Assembly (NCBI GenBank): GCA_028285545.1
Contig: JANQPA010000003.1
Location: 1-64,000 of the forward strand
From: Saprospiraceae bacterium
GTDB lineage: Bacteria > Bacteroidota > Bacteroidia > Chitinophagales > Saprospiraceae
Reading direction: 5' to 3'
Length of the DNA: 64,000 nt
In this document: positions 8,873 to 16,697 of the stretch, one piece after another
How positions within the stretch are numbered: the first letter of the stretch is position 1
Layout: the number at the start of each line of letters is the position of its first letter
Notes under the pieces: model-generated
Seen by the model: only the letters and a program-made list of their open reading frames with translations
Told to the model about the DNA's origin: nothing
Databases searched by the model: none
Program-made: the position numbers and the translations under genes

Positions 8873-9472
8873 ATGTCAACTACAGTCCTACTATTTGAAA
8901 TATTAATCATTGGAATTTTCACCTCCATATGGATAACTATGCTTGTAATTATGATTAATTACGGCTATGATTTCGACTTGGAGATCGTTTTAACAAAGAT
9001 CCAAAATAAGTTTGGCTACCTTAAATTTAGTTCACCCTTAATATTATTTCTTTCGCTTGCGATTCTCTACCAGATAGGCTGGATGATGAATGATATTTCC
9101 TACTATTTATCGAGAAAGATATATGCTAATAGAATGATCCGTAAATTAACTGAAATACATCCTGAACTTGAAAATCATTTCGATGAAGAGAAACCAGAAC
9201 GATACCAATTGGACTTAAAGGCTCCCTCCGATTTTCTTAAAAAATTACGTGAGCATTTGGTAGTCTATAGATTAACCAGAACGGGAATGTTTAACTTTTT
9301 AATATTGGCATTTCTTATACTTATTCACAATTTAGCTAATTGGCCATTATTTTTAATTCTTTTAATGGTATCTCTTATTTGTTATTTTCAAAGTCACTTC
9401 ACTTGCAAAACCTATATAAATCAAATCTTTAGCTTCTATAAGTATTCTGAATTGGATGGAAAGTTGAAATAA
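8873..9472 (+). CDS. Membrane protein, first copy of a tandem paralogue pair
   Basis: A 199-residue protein with helices at about residues 6-28, 55-75, 139-156 and 159-175. It begins MSTTVLL and is clearly related to the next gene: both share ILYQIGWMM/IFYQLGWAM, a YR-R-GM/IMNFL segment near residue 140 and a C-terminal FTKxxINQIxxFY. The 14 bases in front of both start codons are also the same, so the duplication included the ribosome-binding region. Function unknown. Confidence 0.62.
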   Translation: MSTTVLLFEILIIGIFTSIWITMLVIMINYGYDFDLEIVLTKIQNKFGYLKFSSPLILFLSLAILYQIGWMMNDISYYLSRKIYANRMIRKLTEIHPELENHFDEEKPERYQLDLKAPSDFLKKLREHLVVYRLTRTGMFNFLILAFLILIHNLANWPLFLILLMVSLICYFQSHFTCKTYINQIFSFYKYSELDGKLK

Positions 9473-9503
9473 TTCCCTTTTTTTTATCCATAAACCTTAA
9501 GTT

Positions 9504-10130
9504 ATGTCAACTACTGTTTTACTCATTGAAATATTAATTACTGGTTTTTTCACCTTTATATGGGTTATATGTTTAATCTTATTTCCAAGTTATGACTATC
9601 AACTTTCTTTTGGTGATGTAAAAGAGATTTATAAGGCACTTCCACCATTAACTTTTCCGATTCTATTGGTCATATTTTACCAACTTGGTTGGGCAATGAA
9701 TTATGTGAGTTATTGGGCTGCTAAATGGGTATATGCAGATAGATTAAAAAAGAAATTAATAAAAGATCATCCAGAGCTCGGTCCAGTTTTGGAAATTCTT
9801 AGATCTGAAAGATCTCTAATTTACTTAAAAGCACCAGCAAGCTTTATTAAAAACTTAAATGAACAAATAGGGATATACAGGATGGCAAGATCAGGTATGA
9901 TTAACTTTTTAGTCATTGGTGTTGTCGCATTCTTAAATAAGCCGATAAATTGTGTTATACTAATTATTCTATTCTTTTTGTTTCTTATTTGTATTTTTCA
10001 AGGCAGGTTCACGTATAAAGTAATCATCAATCAGATTTTAGGTTTTTATCAAAATTCTGAGGATGTAATAAATAAAAGAATGATCAAAAAAAATAATAAT
10101 AAAAAATTCTCCCATCAAGTTATTTTCTAA
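9504..10130 (+). CDS. Membrane protein, second copy of a tandem paralogue pair
   Basis: A 208-residue protein with the same four-helix layout as the gene before it and 31 bp downstream of it. It differs by a basic, asparagine- and lysine-rich tail (NKRMIKKNNNKK). A weak AT-rich inverted repeat about 45 bases past the stop (10174-10197) may end the transcript. The two copies have diverged well beyond neutral duplication, so each likely has its own job or they pair up. Function unknown. Confidence 0.6.
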   Translation: MSTTVLLIEILITGFFTFIWVICLILFPSYDYQLSFGDVKEIYKALPPLTFPILLVIFYQLGWAMNYVSYWAAKWVYADRLKKKLIKDHPELGPVLEILRSERSLIYLKAPASFIKNLNEQIGIYRMARSGMINFLVIGVVAFLNKPINCVILIILFFLFLICIFQGRFTYKVIINQILGFYQNSEDVINKRMIKKNNNKKFSHQVIF

Positions 10131-10264
10131 AGCTTTTATTAAAGCAACTAGCTGCTAAACTGCAATTAGTCGTCTTAATTTTTTATCCAAAATTAAGCTT
10201 AAGGGACGGCCACAATATTTAAGGTTTAGAGCTACACAAGTAGACGAATTAAAAATTCATAGAG

Positions 10265-10915
10265 TTAATGTTTTCTCTGTCTTATCCACTCATCATACCA
10301 AGCCGAGTAATGCTCATAAGACACTCCCTTTATGCCTGATACTGAAATGGAAGGATTGTTCTCCAGATAGTTAAAAAAGACCTCCTTTTGATCGTACGGT
10401 ACTTGACTAAGGGCAATGTAGCGTCCAGAGGGGCTTGCTTTTCCTGAAATAGGATATTTCAGTTTTGTCCAATGGATTAATTGACCCTCCCACTCTTGGA
10501 GATTATAGGACAAGGGAAAAAAGAATTCGACAAATCGCCGATAAGTCAGTCCATCGTTAATGATCAGGAAGTTGATATTATGAGGGCTGAGTTTATGGCC
10601 ATCTATCCAAACTTCTAGGAGATTAATATCTCGCTGGAATTTCATATAGGTATTTTGCACCAAAGTGCAGGAGGATTTTGCAAATTCTGTAGCACCTTTT
10701 TGTCTAGCATTGATGTAAAAATGGATGATCATATCCTTACGCCATCGATTACCTTTCCGTAGGGTATGATGTTTAGGGACAAACTCGTCGAGGTCTTCAA
10801 ATTGGAATTGTTTATTGATGGATTTTTCACTTACCCCCTTCAGGCTTTTTAAAACCTTTTCTACAAAATGAGTTTTAGCTTTGTCGGGATGCTGAAGCAT
10901 GAAATTGCAGATCAT
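10265..10915 (-). CDS. Hypothetical protein of mobile-element type (216 aa)
   Basis: A soluble basic protein rich in aromatic residues. I see no known motif. It follows the 66-residue gene with only two bases between them (TAA-CG-ATG), so the two are translationally coupled. Both lie downstream of the DUF3987 gene on the same strand but behind a terminator, and so probably form a separate transcript. The setting suggests cargo or a replication-linked role in an integrated element. Function unknown. Confidence 0.5.
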   Translation of the reverse strand: MICNFMLQHPDKAKTHFVEKVLKSLKGVSEKSINKQFQFEDLDEFVPKHHTLRKGNRWRKDMIIHFYINARQKGATEFAKSSCTLVQNTYMKFQRDINLLEVWIDGHKLSPHNINFLIINDGLTYRRFVEFFFPLSYNLQEWEGQLIHWTKLKYPISGKASPSGRYIALSQVPYDQKEVFFNYLENNPSISVSGIKGVSYEHYSAWYDEWIRQRKH

Positions 10916-10917
10916 CG

Positions 10918-11118
10918 TTAAGTAATATTTAGTTTATCAATTTGTATCATCCAAAGCCATAAATTATTTCCAAAAACGGGCTCAATCCTTTCATTGCTTA
11001 TTACAAAGTAGTTTCTTGTTTTTTGATCAAAATAAATATGGTGCCCTTTGTAGGAAAAATAAAATTGTAGTCTTTGTAGTACTTGATTTTGATACTGGCT
11101 TAGATTTGAAAAGTCCAT
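10918..11118 (-). CDS. Small hypothetical protein (66 aa)
   Basis: A short soluble protein with several tyrosines and the segment GHHIYFDQKTRNYFV, which looks like a small beta-hairpin fold. It is coupled to the 216-residue gene after it. No family is recognised. Kept as a gene because of the tight spacing and ATG start. Confidence 0.42.
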   Translation of the reverse strand: MDFSNLSQYQNQVLQRLQFYFSYKGHHIYFDQKTRNYFVISNERIEPVFGNNLWLWMIQIDKLNIT

Positions 11119-11171
11119 AAGTTTAGTTTTAAATAACCTATTATATTTTAGCCATTTTAGCAGAGAGAATT

Positions 11172-11199
11172 AAAAAAGCCCCACCCTATTGGGCAGGGC
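11172..11199 (-). terminator. Rho-independent terminator after the DUF3987 gene
   Basis: On the minus strand GCCCTGCCC - AATA - GGGTGGGGC is followed by six T. The stem is nine base pairs with G-U wobbles. It lies 47 bases past the stop of the DUF3987 gene and separates it from the two small genes beyond. Confidence 0.85.
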
Positions 11200-11245
11200 C
11201 TCAAAATCATAATCTCACGAAATTTTAATACAAACGACCTAATCC

Positions 11246-12781
11246 TTATATGTAAACTTTCCGATGTAAGCCCCTACCAACCCTTTCAAAAAGCCTCCCT
11301 TTTTGATTGTTTAGAAGTCTTTTGATGGTGGATTCACTTAGTTTGGCCTCCGGAAATTGCTTATTGATTTTTTTGCCAACATCTAAGGCAACATTGGTAT
11401 GGAATTGTTCGGGCATTTCATTGTACCAGGTCTCGATATAAGTTCCCAACTGAGCTACGGGGCTATCTAATTGATCAATCACTTTTAAGGCAGTACGTTT
11501 AAAGTAGCTGGTTATCCGGATGGCTTTTTCTACTGAGGATTTAGAAATTTCAAGGTCTTCTAATTCTAAAAATTCTACCTCTTTAAATTCTCCCATGGGG
11601 TTTAAATCATCGGTAAATTCAGGGGCTTTAGAACAAGCGAATTCCAGCATTTCAATAATGAGGGCAAACCTAAGGCAGTATTGTTCCAATTTTCCTAAAA
11701 TGCCTTTCACTTCTTCGGACTCACTTTCATTATATTGTTGGGTATAATCGTGAATAAATTTGATGTAGATCTTTTTGCCCTCTTCACTAAGAGGAACATG
11801 CGTTTTAATTACTTTGGCAAAGGTTACTCCTCTCCTCTTTTCTGTTTCAAAATTATTGGGTAGACGATATAAAAATTTGATCATCTTTCGATAAAGGTCC
11901 AATACTTTTTCATGTGGCTCTTCATCCGTTTGAAAAGGTTTGATCATTTCATCCGGATAAGCAAAAAGGATACGAGCTAAAAAACCATTATCAGCTTTAC
12001 CTCCAGTGGCCATATCTTTTAATACACCTGGTTGGATCCCACCTATTACTGAGGCAAAAGGATATGGAAGCCAGATAACATCATCTGAAGTACGATTTAC
12101 TTTTACAGATTTACCAGACCAGATCTTAAGCCAGTATTCTAGATCTGACCCCTTAGACCGGTACATATCCATACTTTTTATCCAGGCTTTTAACTCATCC
12201 TGTACAAGGATCACTCCCTTGGGATTGTTTGACATGATTCTGTTAATCGATTCCCTGGTGGCATCATCGATGATCAAATCCTGCGAAACGGGCTTTTCTG
12301 GAAGTTCTTTTTTATCCAAGCTGGCCTTGTAACATTCCTCTTTCCATCTTTCAATTCGGTCCCTGTGCTCCTCTCTCAGTTCCTTTTCGATTTCTTCAAG
12401 GGGAAACAAGCCAAAATCAATACCTGGGCTTTTCCCCGAACTTGGATATCCAACAACGGACAAATATAGGATTGGAGGGTAAGATTGTTTTTTCTTAAAG
12501 TAGGCGCTGAAAGCATTTCCGATGGCCACACTAGCAGCAGCAAGAATAGCTGCACAATGGTAATCGGGAGGTAGTTTGTAACACTCATAAAAAACCTGGA
12601 TAATATTCTGAATTCTGGAAGGGAAAGCATCAATAGGAAACCGAGTTTTTTCTTTAGTCTCCTTTTTCAGTTTAACGGCAATGTTAGCCACTACCCTCTT
12701 AGATTCTTCCTGATCTCCTTTATTAATATATTCGGAAACCTGTTCAGGGATGTTTTGAAAGCGTACCGGTTCGTAAGCCAT
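11246..12781 (-). CDS. DUF3987 P-loop protein of integrated elements
   Basis: The 511-residue protein has the DUF3987 core: an early HCAAILAAASVAIGNAF segment, a nucleotide-binding loop VVGYPSSGKSP, an ILVQDELKAWI strand like a Walker B, GGIQPGVLKDM, and a DNGFLARILFAYPD arginine-finger-like motif. The C-terminal 60 residues resemble a winged-helix end (SESTIKRLLNN). Members of this family are typical of phages, plasmids and integrative elements of Bacteroidota, where they are thought to support replication as primase- or helicase-like partners. It is the largest gene of a minus-strand run (13,927 to 11,246) that I read as a remnant or unusual mobile element. The family is well supported, the precise activity is not. 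Confidence 0.78.
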   Translation of the reverse strand: MAYEPVRFQNIPEQVSEYINKGDQEESKRVVANIAVKLKKETKEKTRFPIDAFPSRIQNIIQVFYECYKLPPDYHCAAILAAASVAIGNAFSAYFKKKQSYPPILYLSVVGYPSSGKSPGIDFGLFPLEEIEKELREEHRDRIERWKEECYKASLDKKELPEKPVSQDLIIDDATRESINRIMSNNPKGVILVQDELKAWIKSMDMYRSKGSDLEYWLKIWSGKSVKVNRTSDDVIWLPYPFASVIGGIQPGVLKDMATGGKADNGFLARILFAYPDEMIKPFQTDEEPHEKVLDLYRKMIKFLYRLPNNFETEKRRGVTFAKVIKTHVPLSEEGKKIYIKFIHDYTQQYNESESEEVKGILGKLEQYCLRFALIIEMLEFACSKAPEFTDDLNPMGEFKEVEFLELEDLEISKSSVEKAIRITSYFKRTALKVIDQLDSPVAQLGTYIETWYNEMPEQFHTNVALDVGKKINKQFPEAKLSESTIKRLLNNQKGRLFERVGRGLHRKVYI

Positions 12782-12792
12782 GAGATTAAATT

Positions 12793-13161
12793 TTAAGCGT
12801 ATTGTAAATCACTTTCTCTAAAGTATGGGAGTAAGCTGATGTCTTTGCCCAGGCTTTTCAGCCAGGCCCTTAGTTTTTTATTTTCATTTTCAAGGTCGCA
12901 TATTTTGTATTTAAGGCTTTCGGTATCCTCTTCTCCTACTATTTCGTAATACAAGCTGATGGCTTGTAAGAGTCTTTGGGTACCATCAATGTAGGTATGG
13001 ATTTTAGTTAAATAATGATTTCTGTAATTCAGGTACTTCTCGGTGATCTTGCCCTCATTTACTTTTTTTTGGAGGTACTCGCGATCCTTTTCGAGTACCT
13101 CCATAAGCTTGTAATACGCCAGTTTATAATCGCTTAATTCTGCATTGATAAGGTCATTCAT
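12793..13161 (-). CDS. Coiled-coil hypothetical protein (122 aa)
   Basis: A highly charged, helical protein with a strong heptad pattern near its C-terminus (SLKYKICDLENENKKLRAWLKSLG). It lies 11 bases upstream of the DUF3987 gene and shares its orientation, so the two are likely co-transcribed. It may be a small structural or replication-associated protein of the element. No family recognised. Confidence 0.55.
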   Translation of the reverse strand: MNDLINAELSDYKLAYYKLMEVLEKDREYLQKKVNEGKITEKYLNYRNHYLTKIHTYIDGTQRLLQAISLYYEIVGEEDTESLKYKICDLENENKKLRAWLKSLGKDISLLPYFRESDLQYA

Positions 13162-13175
13162 GGTATTACAGCTTT

Positions 13176-13319
13176 TTAGTTGATTGAGACGGATAAGTCT
13201 TTATTTTTCAGTTCCTTTCTTATTCGGTAGTCTTTATTTCTACAGTATGGGGAGCAGTATTTTGATCTTTTGTTGGGCCTGTAATGAATGGGCCTTTCAC
13301 AAAAGAGGCATTTCCCTAT
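13176..13319 (-). CDS. Small Cys-rich zinc-finger frame without a normal start codon
   Basis: A 47-codon frame reads GKCLFCERP, then KYCSPYCRNKDYRIRK. The CxxC ... CxxxC spacing is that of small treble-clef-like zinc fingers often found in mobile elements. There is no ATG, GTG or TTG in frame: it either starts at ATA (13317-13319, overlapping the TAG of the upstream gene) or is entered by -1 frameshifting from the upstream membrane-protein gene, whose message has the heptamer C-CCT-TTT. The frame stays open and protein-like upstream of the ATA (AEPKWSDS), which favours the frameshift or a recent indel. The zinc-finger identity is good, the expression mode is open. Confidence 0.55.
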   Translation of the reverse strand: MGKCLFCERPIHYRPNKRSKYCSPYCRNKDYRIRKELKNKDLSVSIN

Positions 13320-13927
13320 GGAGTCGCTCCATTTAGGTTCAGCGAAAAAGGGATTTCTTCCTGATTTTCTGTTTCAATAATTGCATTTGGACTTAAGGGA
13401 GGAGTAATTTGTCTTCCAATCTGGCCATTGCTCGAATTAGCTTTCTGCAGTTGTTCTTTTTGCAGATCGGTATACTCAGAAATCTTTTTGATGAAGTTGA
13501 TCTCCAGTAACCAACCAGCGATTATTATGCCGAAGCAAAAGGTAAATACCGCCCAAAATTCATTGCTATTAATTGTAGGAATGGAAGAAATCAAATGCCA
13601 GGCCTCACCAATAGATAACATGGTCATTCCAAAGGCCACTAGCTGCACCATTCGTTTGGTAGACTCTACACTGTAATGCAACTGATCCGTAAAAACAATC
13701 AGATATCTAAAGTATTGAGCGATGGCAGCGCCAAACATGGCTAAGAACTCAGCAGCTACACCATAAGGAATAATTTTTTGAAGTATAGGGTAGATAAAGA
13801 GTCCTACAAAGGCAGCATTGATTAAATAGGATCCAGCTACCCCTCCAATGTATTGATTCGGTAATCCTTTCCGGATGGACTGAGTAAGGGAGGCAAACTG
13901 ATCATTTTGTAATACTAATTTTGTCAT
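13316..13927 (-). CDS. Four-helix membrane protein of the element (203 aa)
   Basis: Hydrophobic segments lie at about residues 28-48, 57-75, 92-112 and 123-145, then a helix EYTDLQKEQLQKAN and a disordered proline- and glutamine-rich tail. A role like a phage holin or a conjugation-associated membrane protein is possible but unproved. Its message ends in EEIPFSLNLNGATP; the codons for I-P-F form a candidate slippery site that would replace the last nine residues with a zinc finger (about 250 residues in all). Confidence 0.58.
   Translation of the reverse strand: MTKLVLQNDQFASLTQSIRKGLPNQYIGGVAGSYLINAAFVGLFIYPILQKIIPYGVAAEFLAMFGAAIAQYFRYLIVFTDQLHYSVESTKRMVQLVAFGMTMLSIGEAWHLISSIPTINSNEFWAVFTFCFGIIIAGWLLEINFIKKISEYTDLQKEQLQKANSSNGQIGRQITPPLSPNAIIETENQEEIPFSLNLNGATP
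13346..13352 (-). promoter_or_regulatory. Candidate -1 ribosomal frameshift heptamer C-CCT-TTT
   Basis: In the zero frame the codons read ATC CCT TTT, which fits the X-XXY-YYZ form of a -1 slippery site. Slipping here joins the membrane protein (residues 1-194) to the start-less zinc-finger frame. No stem-loop was checked downstream. The alternative is a sequencing or real indel. Confidence 0.35.
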
Positions 13928-13957
13928 GCGAAAATATTTTAAGTTGTAATTGAATGC

Positions 13958-13994
13958 AAAAAAAAGGCCAGCCGCTATTCAAAAAGCAACTGGC
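13958..13994 (-). terminator. Rho-independent terminator of the 113-aa gene
   Basis: On the minus strand GCCAGTTGCT pairs with AGCGGCTGGC (ten pairs, two of them G-U) around a short loop and is followed by eight T. The stop codon of the 113-residue gene lies in the loop, so the gene ends inside its own terminator. Confidence 0.85.
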
Positions 13995-14320
13995 TGCTTA
14001 TGATTAATAATCCCATGAATACCATCGTAATAAATGCTCAGGTGAGAATCTGGGTAATAACTCTCTAGCTGATTTAATCTTTCTCCCTGAGCATTTTCTA
14101 AAGCCTCATCAAACTTCTTTTTGAAAAAATTCAGTACGGTAACCCCTTCCAGGTGGTACAATTTAAGGTGAGCGTGCTTCAAATTTAGGTATCTAACAGC
14201 GTTTGTTCCTGCCTCTTTTTCAAGAATATTCTTTAATTCATTATCTAAAGCACGTTTTTTTTTAGTATCAAAAGAGGACAATACCTCTAAAAAAATCTTT
14301 ATTTTGTTTTTGTAAGCCAT
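13979..14320 (-). CDS. Hypothetical protein divergent from the XRE repressor (113 aa)
   Basis: Starts at ATG 14320 (MAYKNKIKIFLEVL). The longer frame up to 14422 is rejected because it would run through both operators. The protein is soluble and helical, without a motif I know. It is read away from the XRE-type regulator across a shared control region, the usual layout of a gene repressed by its divergent neighbour. It could be the first gene of the element's silent transcript, or an anti-repressor-like partner; this is inference. Confidence 0.55.
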   Translation of the reverse strand: MAYKNKIKIFLEVLSSFDTKKKRALDNELKNILEKEAGTNAVRYLNLKHAHLKLYHLEGVTVLNFFKKKFDEALENAQGERLNQLESYYPDSHLSIYYDGIHGIINHKQPVAF

Positions 14321-14369
14321 AAATAAGCAATTTTGGTTCTCTGTTTTTATTAACATCAACACAAATATA

Positions 14370-14400
14370 AGAATATTCTCACTATATTCAAGAATATTCT
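14370..14400. promoter_or_regulatory. Two identical palindromic operators, AGAATATTCT
   Basis: The perfect 10-base palindrome AGAATATTCT occurs at 14370-14379 and again at 14391-14400, exactly 21 bases (two helical turns) apart. It lies between the divergent starts of the 113-residue gene and the XRE-type regulator. This is the classic geometry for cooperative binding of a dimeric repressor, very likely the XRE protein itself. Confidence 0.7.
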
Positions 14401-14430
14401 CTTTTTTGGTCAAAATTAACAACTATTTTT

Positions 14431-14733
14431 ATGCGTATTGGAATTAGACTAGAGCAATACATCAAAGAGATAGGCAGCTCTTCGAAGGATTTTGCTGAAG
14501 CAATCAACTACAACAACAAAACTCTCGGCAATGTCTTAAAAGGAACGACGGAGACTCCGAGTTCCGATCTTATCGCCAAGCTGGTAAAACACCATCCCCG
14601 GCTCAATCTTCACTGGCTATTTTTTAATGAAGGAAACATGCTGTTAGATGACGAGCAATTTGCCCGAATCCGAAGGGCAAATATGGACTGGCTGATCAAT
14701 GAATTGAGAGAGAAATATGAAACAAATTCGTAG
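14431..14733 (+). CDS. XRE-type helix-turn-helix repressor (100 aa)
   Basis: The N-terminal half matches the phage-CI-like HTH fold: IRLEQYIKEIG, SSKDFAEAINYNNKTLGNVLKG as helices 2-3, then a short helix with LNLHWLFFNEGNML, a phrase common in Bacteroidota XRE regulators. The rest is a short helical tail. It is read divergently from the 113-residue gene and should repress both through the twin palindromes between them. The gene is followed by TAGACAAA repeats and a terminator. Confidence 0.78.
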   Translation: MRIGIRLEQYIKEIGSSSKDFAEAINYNNKTLGNVLKGTTETPSSDLIAKLVKHHPRLNLHWLFFNEGNMLLDDEQFARIRRANMDWLINELREKYETNS

Positions 14734-14767
14734 ACAAATAGACAAAAGAAGTCTGTCTATAGACAAA
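14731..14767. repeat. Three TAGACAAA direct repeats with a 12-base palindrome
   Basis: TAGACAAA occurs at 14731, 14739 and 14760; the last overlaps the palindrome TGTCTATAGACA (14754-14765). The first copy contains the stop codon of the XRE gene. The cluster marks the end of the element-like module. It could be a protein-binding site or part of an attachment site, but no matching copy was seen at the other side. Confidence 0.45.
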
Positions 14768-14776
14768 ACGGGCTAC

Positions 14777-14805
14777 AATAAGTCGTTGATTATCAGCGAC
14801 TTATT
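14777..14805 (+). terminator. Terminator after the XRE gene
   Basis: A nearly palindromic 29-base hairpin, AATAAGTCG ... CGACTTATT, with an inner TGAT/ATCA pairing and a T-rich tail. It lies 44 bases past the XRE stop codon and probably ends that transcript. Confidence 0.65.
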
Positions 14806-15033
14806 TTCATTTGATAGAGTCCCTCCTTCGGTACTCACTGAAAATCAAGCATTTATGCCTTCCAATTTTTGGAGGGTATTTTTGTTTTGGGCTTTGGGTA
14901 CAACATGGTATAACAAAAAAGAAAATTGTAGATATTAAGCTTATTAGTGCTTTACTGAATTGCCCCCCTTTCCCTACACTCTCCTTTTTTTTCAGGGAAG
15001 ACTACAATTCGATCTATATCTGGATTATGATAG
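14806..15033. other. Non-coding remnant DNA
   Basis: I see no convincing gene here. Short open frames on the plus strand have an amino-acid content unlike real proteins. The low information content and the decayed gene next to it suggest worn accessory DNA. Confidence 0.4.
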
Positions 15034-15171
15034 ATGAGTAATTTCCGAATACAAAAAAGAGTATCAAGGCCAGTTCCTTTTGAAGAATTTGGCACCCAAC
15101 GCCTCAACTTCTTTCAACCTAATATCCAACGATTGATATGGATTTCTACCAGAACCAAGCTACCTCTTTAA
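15034..15171 (+). CDS. Possible small protein or fragment (45 aa)
   Basis: An ATG-started frame with protein-like content (VSRPVPFEEFGTQRLNFF). It ends two bases before the decayed gene on the other strand. It has no known motif and may itself be a piece of a lost gene. Kept only as a low-confidence call. Confidence 0.22.
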   Translation: MSNFRIQKRVSRPVPFEEFGTQRLNFFQPNIQRLIWISTRTKLPL

Positions 15172-15172
15172 A

Positions 15173-15491
15173 TCAATTAAAAGCGCCCATTCTAAAAATG
15201 GAATAAAACTCCATCACTACATCGGTTAAATCTGAGCGGAATGGTCCTTCAATACTAGCAAGCTCATAAAAGATAACTCCTCTTACTTCCAGCTTTTCTT
15301 CTTCGGTTTGGATGGAGGACTACTGGCCGATTAGATCAATTCCATTCAAAAGCAGCTCCTGTTGCAAAAAGATCACCAACATAATACTGAATCTTACCTA
15401 AGTTAGAACTGTCTTTGTCTTTGATGGCCTGGAAGGTAGAGTTAACAACTTTAGCTACAACTACGGCTAACTCTTTTGTGTTTTTGCTCAT
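15173..15491 (-). pseudogene. Decayed small gene with a frameshift and nonsense codon
   Basis: From ATG 15491 the frame reads MSKNTKELAVVVAKVVNS ... GDLFATGAAFEWN and then meets TGA. In another frame the protein continues (IDLIGQ, stop TAG, then SSIQTEEEKLEVRGVIFYEL and further to VMEFYSIFRMGAFN) to TGA at 15173. One frameshift and one nonsense mutation break what was a protein of about 105 residues. The original function is not recognised. Confidence 0.65.
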
Positions 15492-15645
15492 TGCTAATTG
15501 CTTTTTGATGAATGATTATTTCATCGGCAATTAGCAAAGGAAAGGACAATAATAGTAGGACATTTCTATTTACACCTTTTGATCAGCATGGATTTTTACA
15601 ATGGAATAATTTATTAACTACTAAATCAATTATTCTAAAAAAAAT

Positions 15646-16596
15646 TCATAAATCTTCAGTTGGAACTAGAAACGCTCTTATCGAAATTCTCGCGTTTTCT
15701 CGAATGGACCTGGAACGTCGATCAAGAAGCTCGAAGTTATCAGTAAATTTTCTATATAGCTTTTCAGCAGATTTAATTTCTTCTTCACTTTTATTATTTT
15801 TAGTTGCGGCGGGTTCCTTGACTTCTCTCCAAATCATTTTTAACATCCTTTCAGTTCTTTCAACTTGATCTACACAACCACGAAAACTCCGGAATGAGGT
15901 ATCATCTTTCAAGGTTCCCAACTCAAAAACTCTTATAATATATTTCCAATTCTCATTTTCATGGTCCCAAGATCTTAAAAGCATATTGAGTGTTTGTTCA
16001 TAAGCAAATTTCCTATATTTGATTAACTCTTTCAGTGTTGATATATTAATATTTAAAAATTCCGTTCTCATCTTAGTTAATCTTGGGGATAATTTTTGTA
16101 ATTCCTTGGAAACTTCAGGGAACCAATTAGCTAACAATGGTTTAGTTCCATAGGTGTCAATTAATTCTTTTGCACTTAGCGGATCACCTGTATCAAAGGT
16201 GCCTAACACGAAATCTGTCATAGTATGAGTCATCATATTATCCAATTTACCTTTAAAGTTAGCTTTATCGACAATTGTAGTAAGATCTCCAGGGATTTGG
16301 CAAATTCTCTCAGCCTTGGAAAAGTTATCAATAACATACCCCCAGCCTGCCAACCACATTTGACAAGTATCGACCGACCAAACTGAAATTGTATCTACAA
16401 TGCCATTATTTTTTTTAGTAAAAGCAACAGTTTTTTGTCTTATTTCAGTATCGCGATTAACAACAACTAAAGGCTTTGAATCCATATCCACAATTTTACA
16501 CCATTCAACAATACTCCAAAAAGCTGTTTCCGCTTCACTTTTTTCCTCAAACCCACTATAAGGAAAAATGATAATAACCTTTGTTTTGCTTGCCAT
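15646..16596 (-). CDS. Unknown protein, possibly nucleotide-sugar-transferase-like fold
   Basis: A soluble 316-residue protein. The first third alternates strands and helices (KVIIIFPYSG, KPLVVVNRD, ICQIPGDL), which resembles a Rossmann or GT-A-like start, with PGDL placed where such enzymes hold a metal. The rest is helical. I cannot name a family with confidence. It is followed by decayed genes on both sides and may be the survivor of an accessory island. No membrane helices. Confidence 0.5.
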   Translation of the reverse strand: MASKTKVIIIFPYSGFEEKSEAETAFWSIVEWCKIVDMDSKPLVVVNRDTEIRQKTVAFTKKNNGIVDTISVWSVDTCQMWLAGWGYVIDNFSKAERICQIPGDLTTIVDKANFKGKLDNMMTHTMTDFVLGTFDTGDPLSAKELIDTYGTKPLLANWFPEVSKELQKLSPRLTKMRTEFLNINISTLKELIKYRKFAYEQTLNMLLRSWDHENENWKYIIRVFELGTLKDDTSFRSFRGCVDQVERTERMLKMIWREVKEPAATKNNKSEEEIKSAEKLYRKFTDNFELLDRRSRSIRENARISIRAFLVPTEDL

Positions 16597-16697
16597 AATA
16601 AATAATTTTTTAACTAAGCATTCATGTCTAATGCAGTCAATCTATTCAAAATAAAACATTTAACTTGAATTGTCTTCATATTTAAATTTAATTTTGA

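Noticed and set aside
10174-10197. AT-only inverted repeat after the paralogue pair
   Set aside because: The stem is almost pure A/T and has no T-run, so it is too weak to list as a terminator.
14717-15041. Plus-strand frames after the XRE gene
   Set aside because: They run through the repeats and the terminator and have no protein-like pattern.
15512-15868. Plus-strand frame of 118 codons
   Set aside because: Mostly antisense to the end of the 316-residue gene with unlikely composition.
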